From Thermoplasmata archaeon (GTDB lineage Archaea; Thermoplasmatota; Thermoplasmata; JAGHBH01), in the NCBI GenBank assembly GCA_030673205.1, contig DAOVJP010000026.1:1-10224 (forward strand): a stretch of 10,224 nucleotides of DNA, written 5' to 3'. Shown here piece by piece: positions 1 to 5,917 of the stretch; the stretch's first letter is position 1; each line of letters opens with the position of its first letter. Under the pieces are notes generated by a model that searched no databases, had not been told where the DNA came from, and was given only the letters and a program-made list of their open reading frames with translations. Position numbers and translations under genes: made by a program.

Positions 1-768
1 GACGATGGCAAGTTGTATGTGGCGGATAGGGGTAACGATAGGGTGGTGAAGATTGTGGATGTTGGGCTCGCGATTGTTCCGTCGGAGACCTATGTTGCTC
101 CTTCCGACCCTTCTGAGCCCGATCCTTCTGAGCCCGATCCCTCTTCTTCGTTGGAGCCATGGTATTCGGGAACGGTGGCTGGTATCCCGACGTACCTGGT
201 CCTGGTGTTGCCCTTGCTGCTGGTGTTGGTGTTGGTCTTGGTGCTGGTGGTTGTGCGTGCGCGGAGGCGCGGTGTATCGGAAGATGCGGGTGAGCCTGGA
301 ATGCCCTTACTCGTGCCTGGCACATTCTACAGGAGCGAGAATAAGGATCCCGATCATCTCTACGAGACATATCACAGGATAACCGGGACGGGCGTGAATG
401 GCATATGCATCTCCCGTTTGTCGCCCGAGAAGGTCATGAGGCAATATGATATTCCAGAGGAAGAGATATATTGGCTGAGCGGAGCCGAAGGCAAACAGAT
501 CCTACGCCCGGACGACAGCAACAGGATATTGTTCACCATCACGACCTTCGGAGAGAAGAACCCCGAAGGAACGGTATTGTTCGAAGGCCTGGACAACATC
601 GCCTCCAACATCCCACACGAAGACTTCCTACACTTCGTAGAAGCACTCATGGAGATCGCAACAACACGCCACATAACCATCATAGCACACACACCCCCAA
701 CCGTCTACAAGAACATAACAATAGCCAAGATACGCCAACAAACAGAACCACTACCAAACACAGAATAG
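1..768 (+). CDS. C-terminal part of a beta-propeller (NHL-like) membrane protein with cytoplasmic DUF835 domain
   Basis: The reading frame is open from the first base, so the N-terminus lies outside the window; 255 residues are visible. The first ~20 residues (DGKLYVADRGNDRVVKI) match the end of an NHL-type propeller blade. A Pro/Ser/Glu linker with SEPDP repeats follows (about residues 33-53). Then comes one very hydrophobic Leu/Val membrane segment (about 65-85) stopped by RARRR, which predicts the propeller outside and the C-terminus inside. Residues ~107-240 resemble DUF835, a cytoplasmic domain of unknown function common in Thermoplasmata and Thermococci; the patterns WLSG, LFEGLDNI and HIIAHTPP-like strands fit it. 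A sensory or signalling role is inference. Base use is odd: the first third is G/T-rich and the last third A/C-rich. The stop is TAG at 766-768. Confidence 0.75.
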   Translation, partial: DDGKLYVADRGNDRVVKIVDVGLAIVPSETYVAPSDPSEPDPSEPDPSSSLEPWYSGTVAGIPTYLVLVLPLLLVLVLVLVLVVVRARRRGVSEDAGEPGMPLLVPGTFYRSENKDPDHLYETYHRITGTGVNGICISRLSPEKVMRQYDIPEEEIYWLSGAEGKQILRPDDSNRILFTITTFGEKNPEGTVLFEGLDNIASNIPHEDFLHFVEALMEIATTRHITIIAHTPPTVYKNITIAKIRQQTEPLPNTE

Positions 769-802
769 AGCCCATACGGATGCTGGAGAGCGTTTATGGG
801 CT
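769..802 (+). terminator. Inverted repeat directly after the DUF835 gene, possible terminator
   Basis: AGCCCATA (769-776) and TATGGGCT (795-802) form a perfect 8-bp stem with an 18-base loop, starting on the base after the stop codon. Pyrimidine-rich sequence follows. The site lies between two converging genes, so a role in ending transcription or in mRNA 3'-end stability is plausible. There is no long T tract, so a classical terminator is not shown. The rest of the 769-881 gap shows nothing else that I can recognise. Confidence 0.4.
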
Positions 803-881
803 GGCTACCTCTCTCCATTCTCCCACCTCACTAAGACCCTGTTCTCCAAGCCCCTCCTGCTTACTCCCCCCCCTCCATCAC

Positions 882-1733
882 TCACCTCTCTCCCTTCCTT
901 TCCAACGCATACTCTTCATAGGAGCCGATGATCTCGAATCCCATTCCCCGATAGAGCTTCAGCGCCCTCTTGTTATTCACGCTCACGTTCAGACCTATGT
1001 GTTTCACGGTCTTTAGCAGGGCTTTGCAGAGTTTCGCCGACACGGCTCTGGCCATCCCCTTTCCCCTGTGCTCGGGACGGGTGGTGATGTTCCCCATGGC
1101 GGCCACCTCATATCTTTTCGAATACACATGGACTCCTGCGACGCTCACCAACACACCCTTCTCCCTTATCCCATAATACTGCCCCGTTCTCAGCATTCGA
1201 GGTTGGAACCAGTGGTTGGGATAGCTTGTTTCGTAGAACTCCAACATATCGTCCAGATCGTCCGTGGTCAATGGAACCACGCGGGACGTGTCGATGCCAT
1301 CCAGCGCGGAGTGGTCCACTAAGGCCATCTTGTGATATATGCCACAAGGCGTCGCCAAGTAACTCTCCTCCAAGGCCGTGAGCGAACCGGGGCTCAGGTG
1401 TGCATAGCAGCGGTCCGGGAGGATGGGGGCTATGGCCGTGAGCAGTTCTCGCATATGTGCCATATCGCCTTCGTGCATCGCCACCAGAACTGGCCTATCG
1501 TATCCGTGATAGGTCATCGTCACTGCCTTCAGGCCTGCCGGGCCTTTCAGACCGAACCATCTGGTATGTTCCCAGAACAGGTCGTCCAGGTCTCCAAGGG
1601 CATAGATGTGCAAGAACACATTCTTTCGGAGGAAAGCCTCTATCTCGTCCTTCTCATCCAACAAGATCCTTTCCAAAGTGCTTCCCTCTGGGTGCTCTTC
1701 CCTAGCTGCCTGGTGCGACAAACATAAGCCCAT
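882..1733 (-). CDS. GNAT-family N-acetyltransferase
   Basis: A 283-residue protein if it starts at the ATG at 1733. Residues ~150-280 form a GNAT fold. The acetyl-CoA pyrophosphate-binding motif is at 219-229 (RPEHRGKGMAR, the R-x-x-G-x-G/A signature), preceded by the beta-4 strand MGNITT and followed by NVSVNNKRALKLYRGMGFE, the classic GNAT motif B ending. The N-terminal ~130 residues (FLRKNVFLHIYALGDLDDLFW) match the extra N-terminal domain of archaeal FR47-like acetyltransferases. The substrate is unknown. The start is uncertain: a TATA-like CTTAAATG at about 1730-1737 would put transcription inside the first codons, and in-frame TTG codons at 1676 and 1664 fit better with homologues that begin shortly before the LDEKDEIEAFL region. 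The gene is convergent with the DUF835 gene. Confidence 0.85.
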   Translation of the reverse strand: MGLCLSHQAAREEHPEGSTLERILLDEKDEIEAFLRKNVFLHIYALGDLDDLFWEHTRWFGLKGPAGLKAVTMTYHGYDRPVLVAMHEGDMAHMRELLTAIAPILPDRCYAHLSPGSLTALEESYLATPCGIYHKMALVDHSALDGIDTSRVVPLTTDDLDDMLEFYETSYPNHWFQPRMLRTGQYYGIREKGVLVSVAGVHVYSKRYEVAAMGNITTRPEHRGKGMARAVSAKLCKALLKTVKHIGLNVSVNNKRALKLYRGMGFEIIGSYEEYALERKGER

Positions 1734-1806
1734 TTAAGAAGCTATTGCATGTGCTGCATTATCGTTGTGTGGCTCTCAAGTCTGGTGAGGCCCTGGTCCC
1801 TCCTCC

Positions 1807-2088
1807 TTATTTGGGCTCTTTTCTCTTCTCTTTCCTTCCGCCCTTCTTCTTTCTCATCATCATGAAGATGCCCAGTGCTGTGACCATCGGGAACATGGTC
1901 TCAGAGAACATGGGTATCTCCGATGTCACGGTCACGGAGTCAGTGGCGTAGAGGGTCGCCGTTGTGTCACTCCATTCCATGCCACCACGTTTGAGCCAGC
2001 TATAGTAACCGCTCTTGCTGACAGCCAAGAGCTCGGCAGCTCTTTCTACTGGCAGTGGTGCTGGTGAACGTTGATTATCCAGTATCAT
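1807..2088 (-). pseudogene. Chimeric ORF: IS3 OrfB N-terminal fragment fused to a surface-protein C-terminal anchor
   Basis: The first ~34 codons (from ATG 2088) are the start of an IS3-family OrfB transposase, ending in the typical SKSGYYSWLKR block. A normal OrfB runs about 280 residues and carries the DDE catalytic domain, which is wholly missing. From about 1985 the frame continues into unrelated sequence: a Thr/Ser-rich stretch (DSVTVTSEIPMF), one membrane segment (FPMVTALGIFMMM) and a Lys/Arg tail (RKKKGGRKEKRK). That layout is the usual C-terminal anchor of archaeal secreted or S-layer-type proteins. The ORF therefore joins a broken transposase to the tail of a broken surface protein. 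Its ATG overlaps the orfA stop (ATGA), as in intact IS3 elements. With no signal peptide, a functional product is unlikely. Confidence 0.75.
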
Positions 2089-2417
2089 TTTGTATCTCTC
2101 CTGTGTCGTGAACGCTGCTTTTTCTCGTCCAAACGATTGTTCAGTTTCTCCAAACTTTTTTTTAGGAACTCGTTTTCAGCATATAATTTGCCAACAGTTC
2201 GTTCCAATTCAGCTATCAATGCCTCGTTCTTATATGGCAGTCCAGAACCAGAAAAAGCCTTCTCAGGATTCTCTCTGTAATCTTTACGCCATTTGAAGAT
2301 CAGCTGAGGACACAGACCGTTCTCACGAGCAACCTGAGCAACAGGAATACCCAATTCAACTTGAGTCAGTATCGCCAACTTGAACTCTTTCGTATAACTT
2401 GTCTTAGTTCTTGCCAT
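2085..2417 (-). CDS. IS3-family transposase OrfA
   Basis: A 110-residue protein, the normal OrfA size. Residues ~8-50 (YTKEFKLAILTQVELG..VAQVARENGL....IFKWRKDY) are the Transposase_8 helix-turn-helix that binds the IS ends. Residues ~67-95 (LIAELERTVGKLYAENEFLK) form a heptad-type leucine zipper used for multimerisation. The start at 2417 is fixed by an excellent Shine-Dalgarno site, GGAGGTGA at 2421-2428, 3 bases before the ATG. The TGA stop overlaps the ATG of the orfB remnant. Alone, OrfA can at most bind ends or act as a repressor; the catalytic OrfAB cannot be made here. Confidence 0.9.
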   Translation of the reverse strand: MARTKTSYTKEFKLAILTQVELGIPVAQVARENGLCPQLIFKWRKDYRENPEKAFSGSGLPYKNEALIAELERTVGKLYAENEFLKKSLEKLNNRLDEKKQRSRHRRDTK

Positions 2418-2420
2418 GAT

Positions 2421-2454
2421 TCACCTCCATGTTGGAGGAAGCTAAACTTCCTCC
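2421..2454 (-). promoter_or_regulatory. Alternating hairpins over the orfA ribosome binding site
   Basis: In mRNA sense (minus strand) the order is GGAGGAAG (2454-2447), loop TTTAG, CTTCCTCC (2441-2434), then ACA, then TGGAGG (2429-2424), which is the core of the orfA Shine-Dalgarno site. CTTCCTCC can pair either with the upstream GGAGGAAG (8 bp) or, through CCTCCA at 2438-2433, with the Shine-Dalgarno TGGAGG (6 bp). The two hairpins exclude each other, and only the second hides the ribosome binding site. A third small hairpin, AGGAAT/ATTCCT, lies at 2463-2477. Confidence 0.55.
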
Positions 2455-2503
2455 CACGTTTAAGGAATCACATTCCTCAAACATCAAACTACTCGCTATT
2501 CTA

Positions 2504-2532
2504 ACTGTCCACAAAAAAAAGGGTGCACTCCA
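2504..2532 (-). repeat. Left terminal inverted repeat of the IS3 remnant
   Basis: On the minus strand this reads TGGAGTGCACCC, eight T, GTGGACAGT. The TG terminus and the GCACCC...TTTTG.GGAC layout resemble IS150-group IS3 ends. No matching right end was found in the window, which agrees with the truncation. Confidence 0.6.
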
Positions 2533-2554
2533 ATATAATCATCGCAATACTCCT
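2533..2554 (-). pseudogene. Possible start of a gene cut by the IS element
   Basis: Just outside the IS left end, the minus strand has AGGAG (2554-2550), seven bases, then ATG ATT ATA (2542-2534), running straight into the IS terminus. This is a normal ribosome binding site plus start codon with nowhere to go: the frame ends at a TAG inside the IS after about 13 codons. It may be the start of the same surface-protein gene whose C-terminal anchor survives at 1807-1985. That link is inference. Confidence 0.35.
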
Positions 2555-2599
2555 ATAATAAGCATTGCCCTGAGTGACGTGGAAGAGTGGAAGGTTTCT

Positions 2600-3307
2600 T
2601 CAACGTGTTACGATATGCATCTTTCCCTTCTCCACTATCATAGGGAAGTAGTCAGAGGAATGGTTGACCTCTCGCATCTTTACCACACGGATGTAACGGG
2701 ATATGGAGCGCCCGGTCCTCTCCATGGTCAGCTGGATTATGCCATCCGATAGGAACTCTTCCACACCATAGAATGTCATATCCCCCTCACCGTGGGTCTC
2801 GGATATGAAGAAGCACGTGGCTCCCATATCCCTCATCAACTCGAAGAAATGGAATATCTCCTTTCGAGGGTTGGCCAGATCGCTCATGGTGTATAGGGCG
2901 TTGAGGGAATCCACTCCTATAATGGAAACGCCGCTTTTCTCGACGTAGCCCTTGATCACCTTCTTTATGAACTCCAGCCAGTTCTCTTCCTCGCCGCCTG
3001 CGGCCTGCAGTTCCTTCCTGAGAAAACCTAGATCTAGAACATGGAGCTTCTCATCCATCTCCTCCGCGTCTATACCCAACTTCCGCATATGTGTATAGAG
3101 GCTGGTCCTGCTTTGTTCCAAGGTTATGTACACCCCCTGTTTGTCCCCCCGGGTGTTATGATGCAACATGCTGAACACCAAGGATGATTTGAGGCCGCCG
3201 GATGGGCCGGATACCAGCACTATCTTCCCCTGTGGGATCCCTCCCTCCATCTTCTCATCAAGTCCTTCTACATGCGTTCTTATTAACTCGCCCGTTCTAT
3301 CTTCCAT
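2600..3307 (-). CDS. KaiC/RadA-like RecA-fold ATPase
   Basis: A 235-residue single-domain KaiC-like protein (RecA superfamily), probably a cytoplasmic regulatory ATPase; its partner is unknown. Residues 1-26 have the family opening (GELIRTHVEGLDEKMEGGIPQGK). The Walker A loop is GPSGGLKSS at 34-42, with Leu where the classical P-loop has Gly before Lys; a TMKSS/LKSS-type loop is, to my knowledge, seen in some archaeal members. YITLEQ at 60-65 supplies the usual catalytic Glu (64). Walker B is SIIGVDSLNAL at 128-138. ISETHGEGD is at 169-177, and a basic R..KMREVNHS near 206-217 resembles the KaiC-family C-terminal loop. The GTG at 3316 is in frame, but AGGTG (3318-3314) sits six bases before the ATG at 3307 and overlaps that GTG, so 3307 is preferred. 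It lies 15 bases after the upstream 81-aa gene, probably in one transcript. Confidence 0.88.
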   Translation of the reverse strand: MEDRTGELIRTHVEGLDEKMEGGIPQGKIVLVSGPSGGLKSSLVFSMLHHNTRGDKQGVYITLEQSRTSLYTHMRKLGIDAEEMDEKLHVLDLGFLRKELQAAGGEEENWLEFIKKVIKGYVEKSGVSIIGVDSLNALYTMSDLANPRKEIFHFFELMRDMGATCFFISETHGEGDMTFYGVEEFLSDGIIQLTMERTGRSISRYIRVVKMREVNHSSDYFPMIVEKGKMHIVTR

Positions 3308-3322
3308 CCATAACACCTGCCT

Positions 3323-3568
3323 TTAATTCTCGTATGCTCTCAAAGCCTCCGTTATCTCCTTGGAAACTCCCTCCCCTATCATCTTCTTGCATATGTGTAT
3401 CACGCCTTCTATGAACTCGTTCCTCTTATTCTCGGGAATATCCCCCTCTATCTTCAGCTTCTTCTTCTCCAACGATATGACCATATGTGTTATCCCATTG
3501 AATATCTTCTCCAATTCCCTCTCCACCGAAACCTCTATTCCTGCCTCCTTGTTCAAAAAACACACCAT
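3323..3568 (-). CDS. 81-aa protein of unknown function, co-transcribed with the KaiC-like ATPase
   Basis: I do not recognise this protein. The 81-residue product is mixed acidic/basic with a likely two-strand segment (MVISLEKKKLKIEGDI) followed by a helical C-terminus rich in Glu, Lys and Ile. It has no signal peptide or membrane segment, and Cys3 and Cys59 are its only cysteines. The start is chosen from promoter geometry: the TATA box is centred at 3593, 25 bases before the ATG at 3568, which predicts leaderless mRNA. The ATG at 3577 would fall upstream of that transcription start. It precedes the KaiC-like gene by 15 bases, so a role as its partner or regulator is plausible but not shown. 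Confidence 0.65.
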   Translation of the reverse strand: MVCFLNKEAGIEVSVERELEKIFNGITHMVISLEKKKLKIEGDIPENKRNEFIEGVIHICKKMIGEGVSKEITEALRAYEN

Positions 3569-3586
3569 ATAGGACATAGACCGTGC

Positions 3587-3600
3587 TTTATTTATACTTT
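3587..3600 (-). promoter_or_regulatory. TATA promoter of the 81-aa/KaiC-like unit
   Basis: The minus strand reads AAAGTATAAATAAA, a strong archaeal TATA element whose centre (3593) is 25 bases upstream of the ATG at 3568. The spacing predicts a transcript that begins at or next to the start codon. Confidence 0.65.
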
Positions 3601-3728
3601 GGTTCTTCCACAGTCCTCGCCTCTCCCCCTTGCCCTCCCACTTCCAGAGATGCCCAGCCTCTCTTTCCCTCATTAACCCCTAACCACACCTCCCCAGATG
3701 ACCAGCCCCTCTCCTCCAACAGGCCCTC

Positions 3729-3750
3729 AACGTCTGTTCTTGATGACGTT
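3729..3750 (-). terminator. Inverted repeat at the end of the methionine operon
   Basis: AACGTC (3729-3734) and GACGTT (3745-3750) form a 6-bp stem with a 10-base loop that overlaps the stop codon of the DUF4346 gene. No T-run follows on the minus strand, so it is only a weak candidate for a 3'-end structure. The 3674-3728 stretch holds nothing else that I can identify. Confidence 0.3.
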
Positions 3751-4060
3751 ACTCGTCCTGAACATACTCGGAGTGCTTCATGAGCGCCGCCTCGGCCTTT
3801 TGCAACTCCCTTCCCATGTAGACGGCATGGTCCAGCCGGGACAACAGACCCCTCTCTATCAGAGTGTCCCCTACGCTCTGGGCATCCTTTCCCGTCACCA
3901 CATGAGCCAATCTCCCGGTGGCCACCTTTATCTTGCCCTTCGAAACGTTCTCGTAGTGTTCCACAACGATCTCTCCCCTGTCCTGGTCCACAAGTATGAC
4001 GAAGAATCCTGAGGTATCCAGTATCTCGCCGTGTCTGCTATGGGCCTCTATCCTTTCCAC
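3749..4060 (-). CDS. Stand-alone DUF4346-like protein, last gene of the methionine operon
   Basis: A 103-residue protein resembling DUF4346, a domain otherwise found, as I recall, at the C-terminus of archaeal and bacterial pterin-binding (DHPS-like) or MtrA-type proteins. Recognisable blocks are LDTSGFFVILVDQDRGEIVVEHY (~14-36) and the conserved tail SRLDHAVYMGRELQKAEAAL (~74-93) followed by YVQDE. The HA-YxGRELxKAExAL stretch is the domain's best-known pattern. No active-site metal motif is evident. The only standard start in frame is GTG at 4060; the frame is closed by a stop shortly upstream within core metE. There is no good Shine-Dalgarno site, so translation probably depends on re-initiation after metE, which stops 16 bases earlier. 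An accessory role in the MtrH/MtrA/MetE methyl relay is inferred from position and from the domain's usual partners. Confidence 0.65.
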   Translation of the reverse strand: MERIEAHSRHGEILDTSGFFVILVDQDRGEIVVEHYENVSKGKIKVATGRLAHVVTGKDAQSVGDTLIERGLLSRLDHAVYMGRELQKAEAALMKHSEYVQDE

Positions 4061-4076
4061 GTCCCTGGTAATTATC

Positions 4077-4985
4077 TCACACTCCTTCTTCGCTCAGTCT
4101 ATCCCTGGCAACCACCAGATTATGCAATTTATCATATGCGGATGACGGGGGTAGATGTCTGAGGCCGCAGTCCGGCGAGAGAACAAGCTTTTCCGGAGAG
4201 AAGAACTGGAGGGCACGGGCGACATGCTCCAATATCTGCTCCGGAGATTCCACAACATCGCTGTCGGAGCGTACCGAACCAAAACCCAGCGTCTGCGGGA
4301 AATCATATTCCTTGATCACATCCAATAGCTCTGGGTGGGCGGCGAACTCATGCTCCAATATGTCCACATCATACTCCACCAGATCTTCAAAAAAGTTGGA
4401 AACATCGCCACAGACGTGGATGGCAGTGGGCACGTCCAACCCGCCCAATACCGTTTCTACCAACTCCTTTCCATAAGAAGGGTATTCGCCTGTGAAGAAC
4501 GGCTCGTCCACCTGGATGATATCGACCACCCCTCTGATGGCCAGTGCCTCCTCGTGGAGGGCGTGCGCAAAGGCGAAGGCCGCCTTCTCCAAACTGCCAT
4601 AGTGCTGGTCCTCACATGCCGTTGCCAGCGTGTACGGTCCGGTAATTATTCCCTTCAGCCCTCTGCCTGGAGGAAGAAGGCCCCGGGCATATTCTAGATC
4701 CTCTAGCGTTATCGCCCCCCTATGTTCTATCTCATCCAGTATAATCGCTTTTCCATGGAATCGGGTGCCTCCCAGTTTCTTGACGAAGGCCTCCACCATC
4801 CCATCCCTGGTCTGCCCATCCGAAACGATGTCTATGCCAGCCTTCAATTGAGCCATCACCGCCTCCTTCATGGGGGCCAGATACGGGTCGGGGCGGTTGC
4901 TAGATAGGTCGGCATGATAACTCTCCATAAGGCTGCCGGGAGATGGCCCTGCGGGATAGCTTCCTATGACCGTCGTTCTCATCAT
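4077..4985 (-). CDS. Core methionine synthase (MetE C-terminal catalytic domain only)
   Basis: A 302-residue TIM-barrel protein matching the catalytic half of MetE; the folate-binding N-terminal half (~400 residues) is absent, as in the archaeal core methionine synthases (MesA-MesC type). It transfers a methyl group from a corrinoid donor to homocysteine. Visible features: TTVIGSYP at 4-11, DIVSDGQTR at 52-60, ITGPYTL at 114-120, IIQVDEP at 156-162, and the zinc ligands His190-x-Cys192 (IHVCGD), a Glu at 211 or 213 (ILEHEF) and Cys273 (SPDCGLR). The homocysteine-activating zinc site is therefore complete. The ATG at 4985 (ATG-ATG) overlaps the mtrH stop by four bases, implying coupled translation. 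The nearest methyl donor is the corrinoid protein MtrA encoded two genes upstream. Which Mes family it belongs to needs a tree. Confidence 0.9.
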   Translation of the reverse strand: MMRTTVIGSYPAGPSPGSLMESYHADLSSNRPDPYLAPMKEAVMAQLKAGIDIVSDGQTRDGMVEAFVKKLGGTRFHGKAIILDEIEHRGAITLEDLEYARGLLPPGRGLKGIITGPYTLATACEDQHYGSLEKAAFAFAHALHEEALAIRGVVDIIQVDEPFFTGEYPSYGKELVETVLGGLDVPTAIHVCGDVSNFFEDLVEYDVDILEHEFAAHPELLDVIKEYDFPQTLGFGSVRSDSDVVESPEQILEHVARALQFFSPEKLVLSPDCGLRHLPPSSAYDKLHNLVVARDRLSEEGV

Positions 4986-5917
4986 TCCATCCTGCTCCTG
5001 GGATGTATCTCCGGCGGCTCGACGCCGAAATATTCCTCTGCTCCCTCCGAGACCAGTTTGTCTACCATGCCAACGAAAGGGAAGGCGAAGGGGGCGTTGG
5101 ATACCGGCCCATATACCATGTAATCCGCTCCCAGCACTATAGTCAGACCGTTGGACCCTATATCGCAGATATTGTATAGCTCCCTGTTCTCCTTTCTCCT
5201 TTTCTTCAGCCACAACCAGGATTCCACGGTGTTGTGTATGGAGCAGCCGACGGGATATCCCCAACGGTTCTTCATGGCCGGTATGGAGCGCAGTGTTTCC
5301 GCCGCTTTGTGATCGAAGGGTGTGGCTGCCGTATCCAACAACAGGTTCTCGATACCACATTCCAATGCCATCTCTATCAGCCCGCCCTCCACCATTCCGG
5401 AGCCATGACCCAATATACCCATCCTCCCATCTGTGCTGAGATCCCTGGGATTGTACCCGAGGACGATGGCCGCCTTTGGAGGATGGGAGCGGATCGCCTC
5501 CTTCTCCTCCTCCGTTATCCCAAGGTTCATGGAGTTGTACAATACGCGGTCGAGGGCGCCCTGCCCATCTAGATAATCCAAGGCCTCTATGCGCACCTCC
5601 GCCTCGGGCACGTCTATGGAAAATGGCTCCATCGAACTTGTGTGGTCTAGCACATAGCTCAGCCTCTCCTCCACATGCTCCTCAGAGTCTATGAACACGT
5701 CCAACATGCTGGGGTTGCCCGTCTCCTCCGATATCGTGCGCTGGGCTTCGATGTCCTTCGATGCCTTTTCCAAGAGCTCTTCATTGAGCTCTTTGTATCT
5801 TCTGCCGTAGAATACGGTGCCTATAAGCAACGTGGGCAGCTCTCCTGGCTGTCCCCCCACTTTCACACTCCCGATCTCACATATCTTCTGTTCCGTGGCA
5901 AAGCTGTACACTATCAT
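4982..5917 (-). CDS. mtrH: MtrH-like methyltetrahydropterin:corrinoid methyltransferase
   Basis: A 311-residue protein, the normal MtrH length. In methanogens MtrH transfers the methyl group of methyl-tetrahydromethanopterin to the cobalt of MtrA. It is a TIM-barrel related to MeTr and DHPS. Family landmarks: CEIGSVKVGGQPGELPTLLIG (13-33), the ETGNPSMLDV block (65-74), DRVLYNSMN (123-131), IVLGYNPRD (151-159), LLLDTAATPFD (192-202) and YPVGCSIHN (221-229). The start at 5917 forms an ATGA overlap with the mtrA stop and has GGGGAGGA just upstream. None of the membrane subunits (MtrB-G) is nearby, so sodium pumping is not indicated. Because metF and metV open the operon, the likely substrate here is methyl-tetrahydrofolate rather than methyl-tetrahydromethanopterin; this is inference. 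Confidence 0.92.
   Translation of the reverse strand: MIVYSFATEQKICEIGSVKVGGQPGELPTLLIGTVFYGRRYKELNEELLEKASKDIEAQRTISEETGNPSMLDVFIDSEEHVEERLSYVLDHTSSMEPFSIDVPEAEVRIEALDYLDGQGALDRVLYNSMNLGITEEEKEAIRSHPPKAAIVLGYNPRDLSTDGRMGILGHGSGMVEGGLIEMALECGIENLLLDTAATPFDHKAAETLRSIPAMKNRWGYPVGCSIHNTVESWLWLKKRRKENRELYNICDIGSNGLTIVLGADYMVYGPVSNAPFAFPFVGMVDKLVSEGAEEYFGVEPPEIHPRSRME

Larger units (their letters stand above)
1985..2532 (-). mobile_element. Truncated IS3-family insertion sequence (left end, orfA, start of orfB)
   Basis: Read on the minus strand, the element starts at 2532 with TGGAGTGCACCC, then eight T and GTGGACAG. This resembles the TG-initiated terminal repeats of the IS3 family (IS150-like TGCACCC...TTGGAC). 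An intact orfA and the first ~34 codons of orfB follow. The right half, including the DDE domain and the right inverted repeat, is absent; host sequence resumes at about 1985. The element cannot move by itself. The exact right breakpoint is inferred from where OrfB similarity stops (LKR|GG) and may be off by some bases. Confidence 0.75.

Noticed and set aside
471..1016. Plus-strand open frame between the DUF835 and GNAT genes
   Set aside because: It lies in a different frame over the DUF835 3' end and runs antisense into the GNAT gene. Its His/Arg/Thr-rich translation reflects the A/C-rich composition only.
4985..5360. N-terminal extension of core MetE (a 427-codon frame)
   Set aside because: The extra ~125 residues overlap mtrH in another frame and resemble nothing. 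The MetE fold begins at TTVIGSYP, just after the ATG at 4985, which overlaps the mtrH stop like the other junctions.
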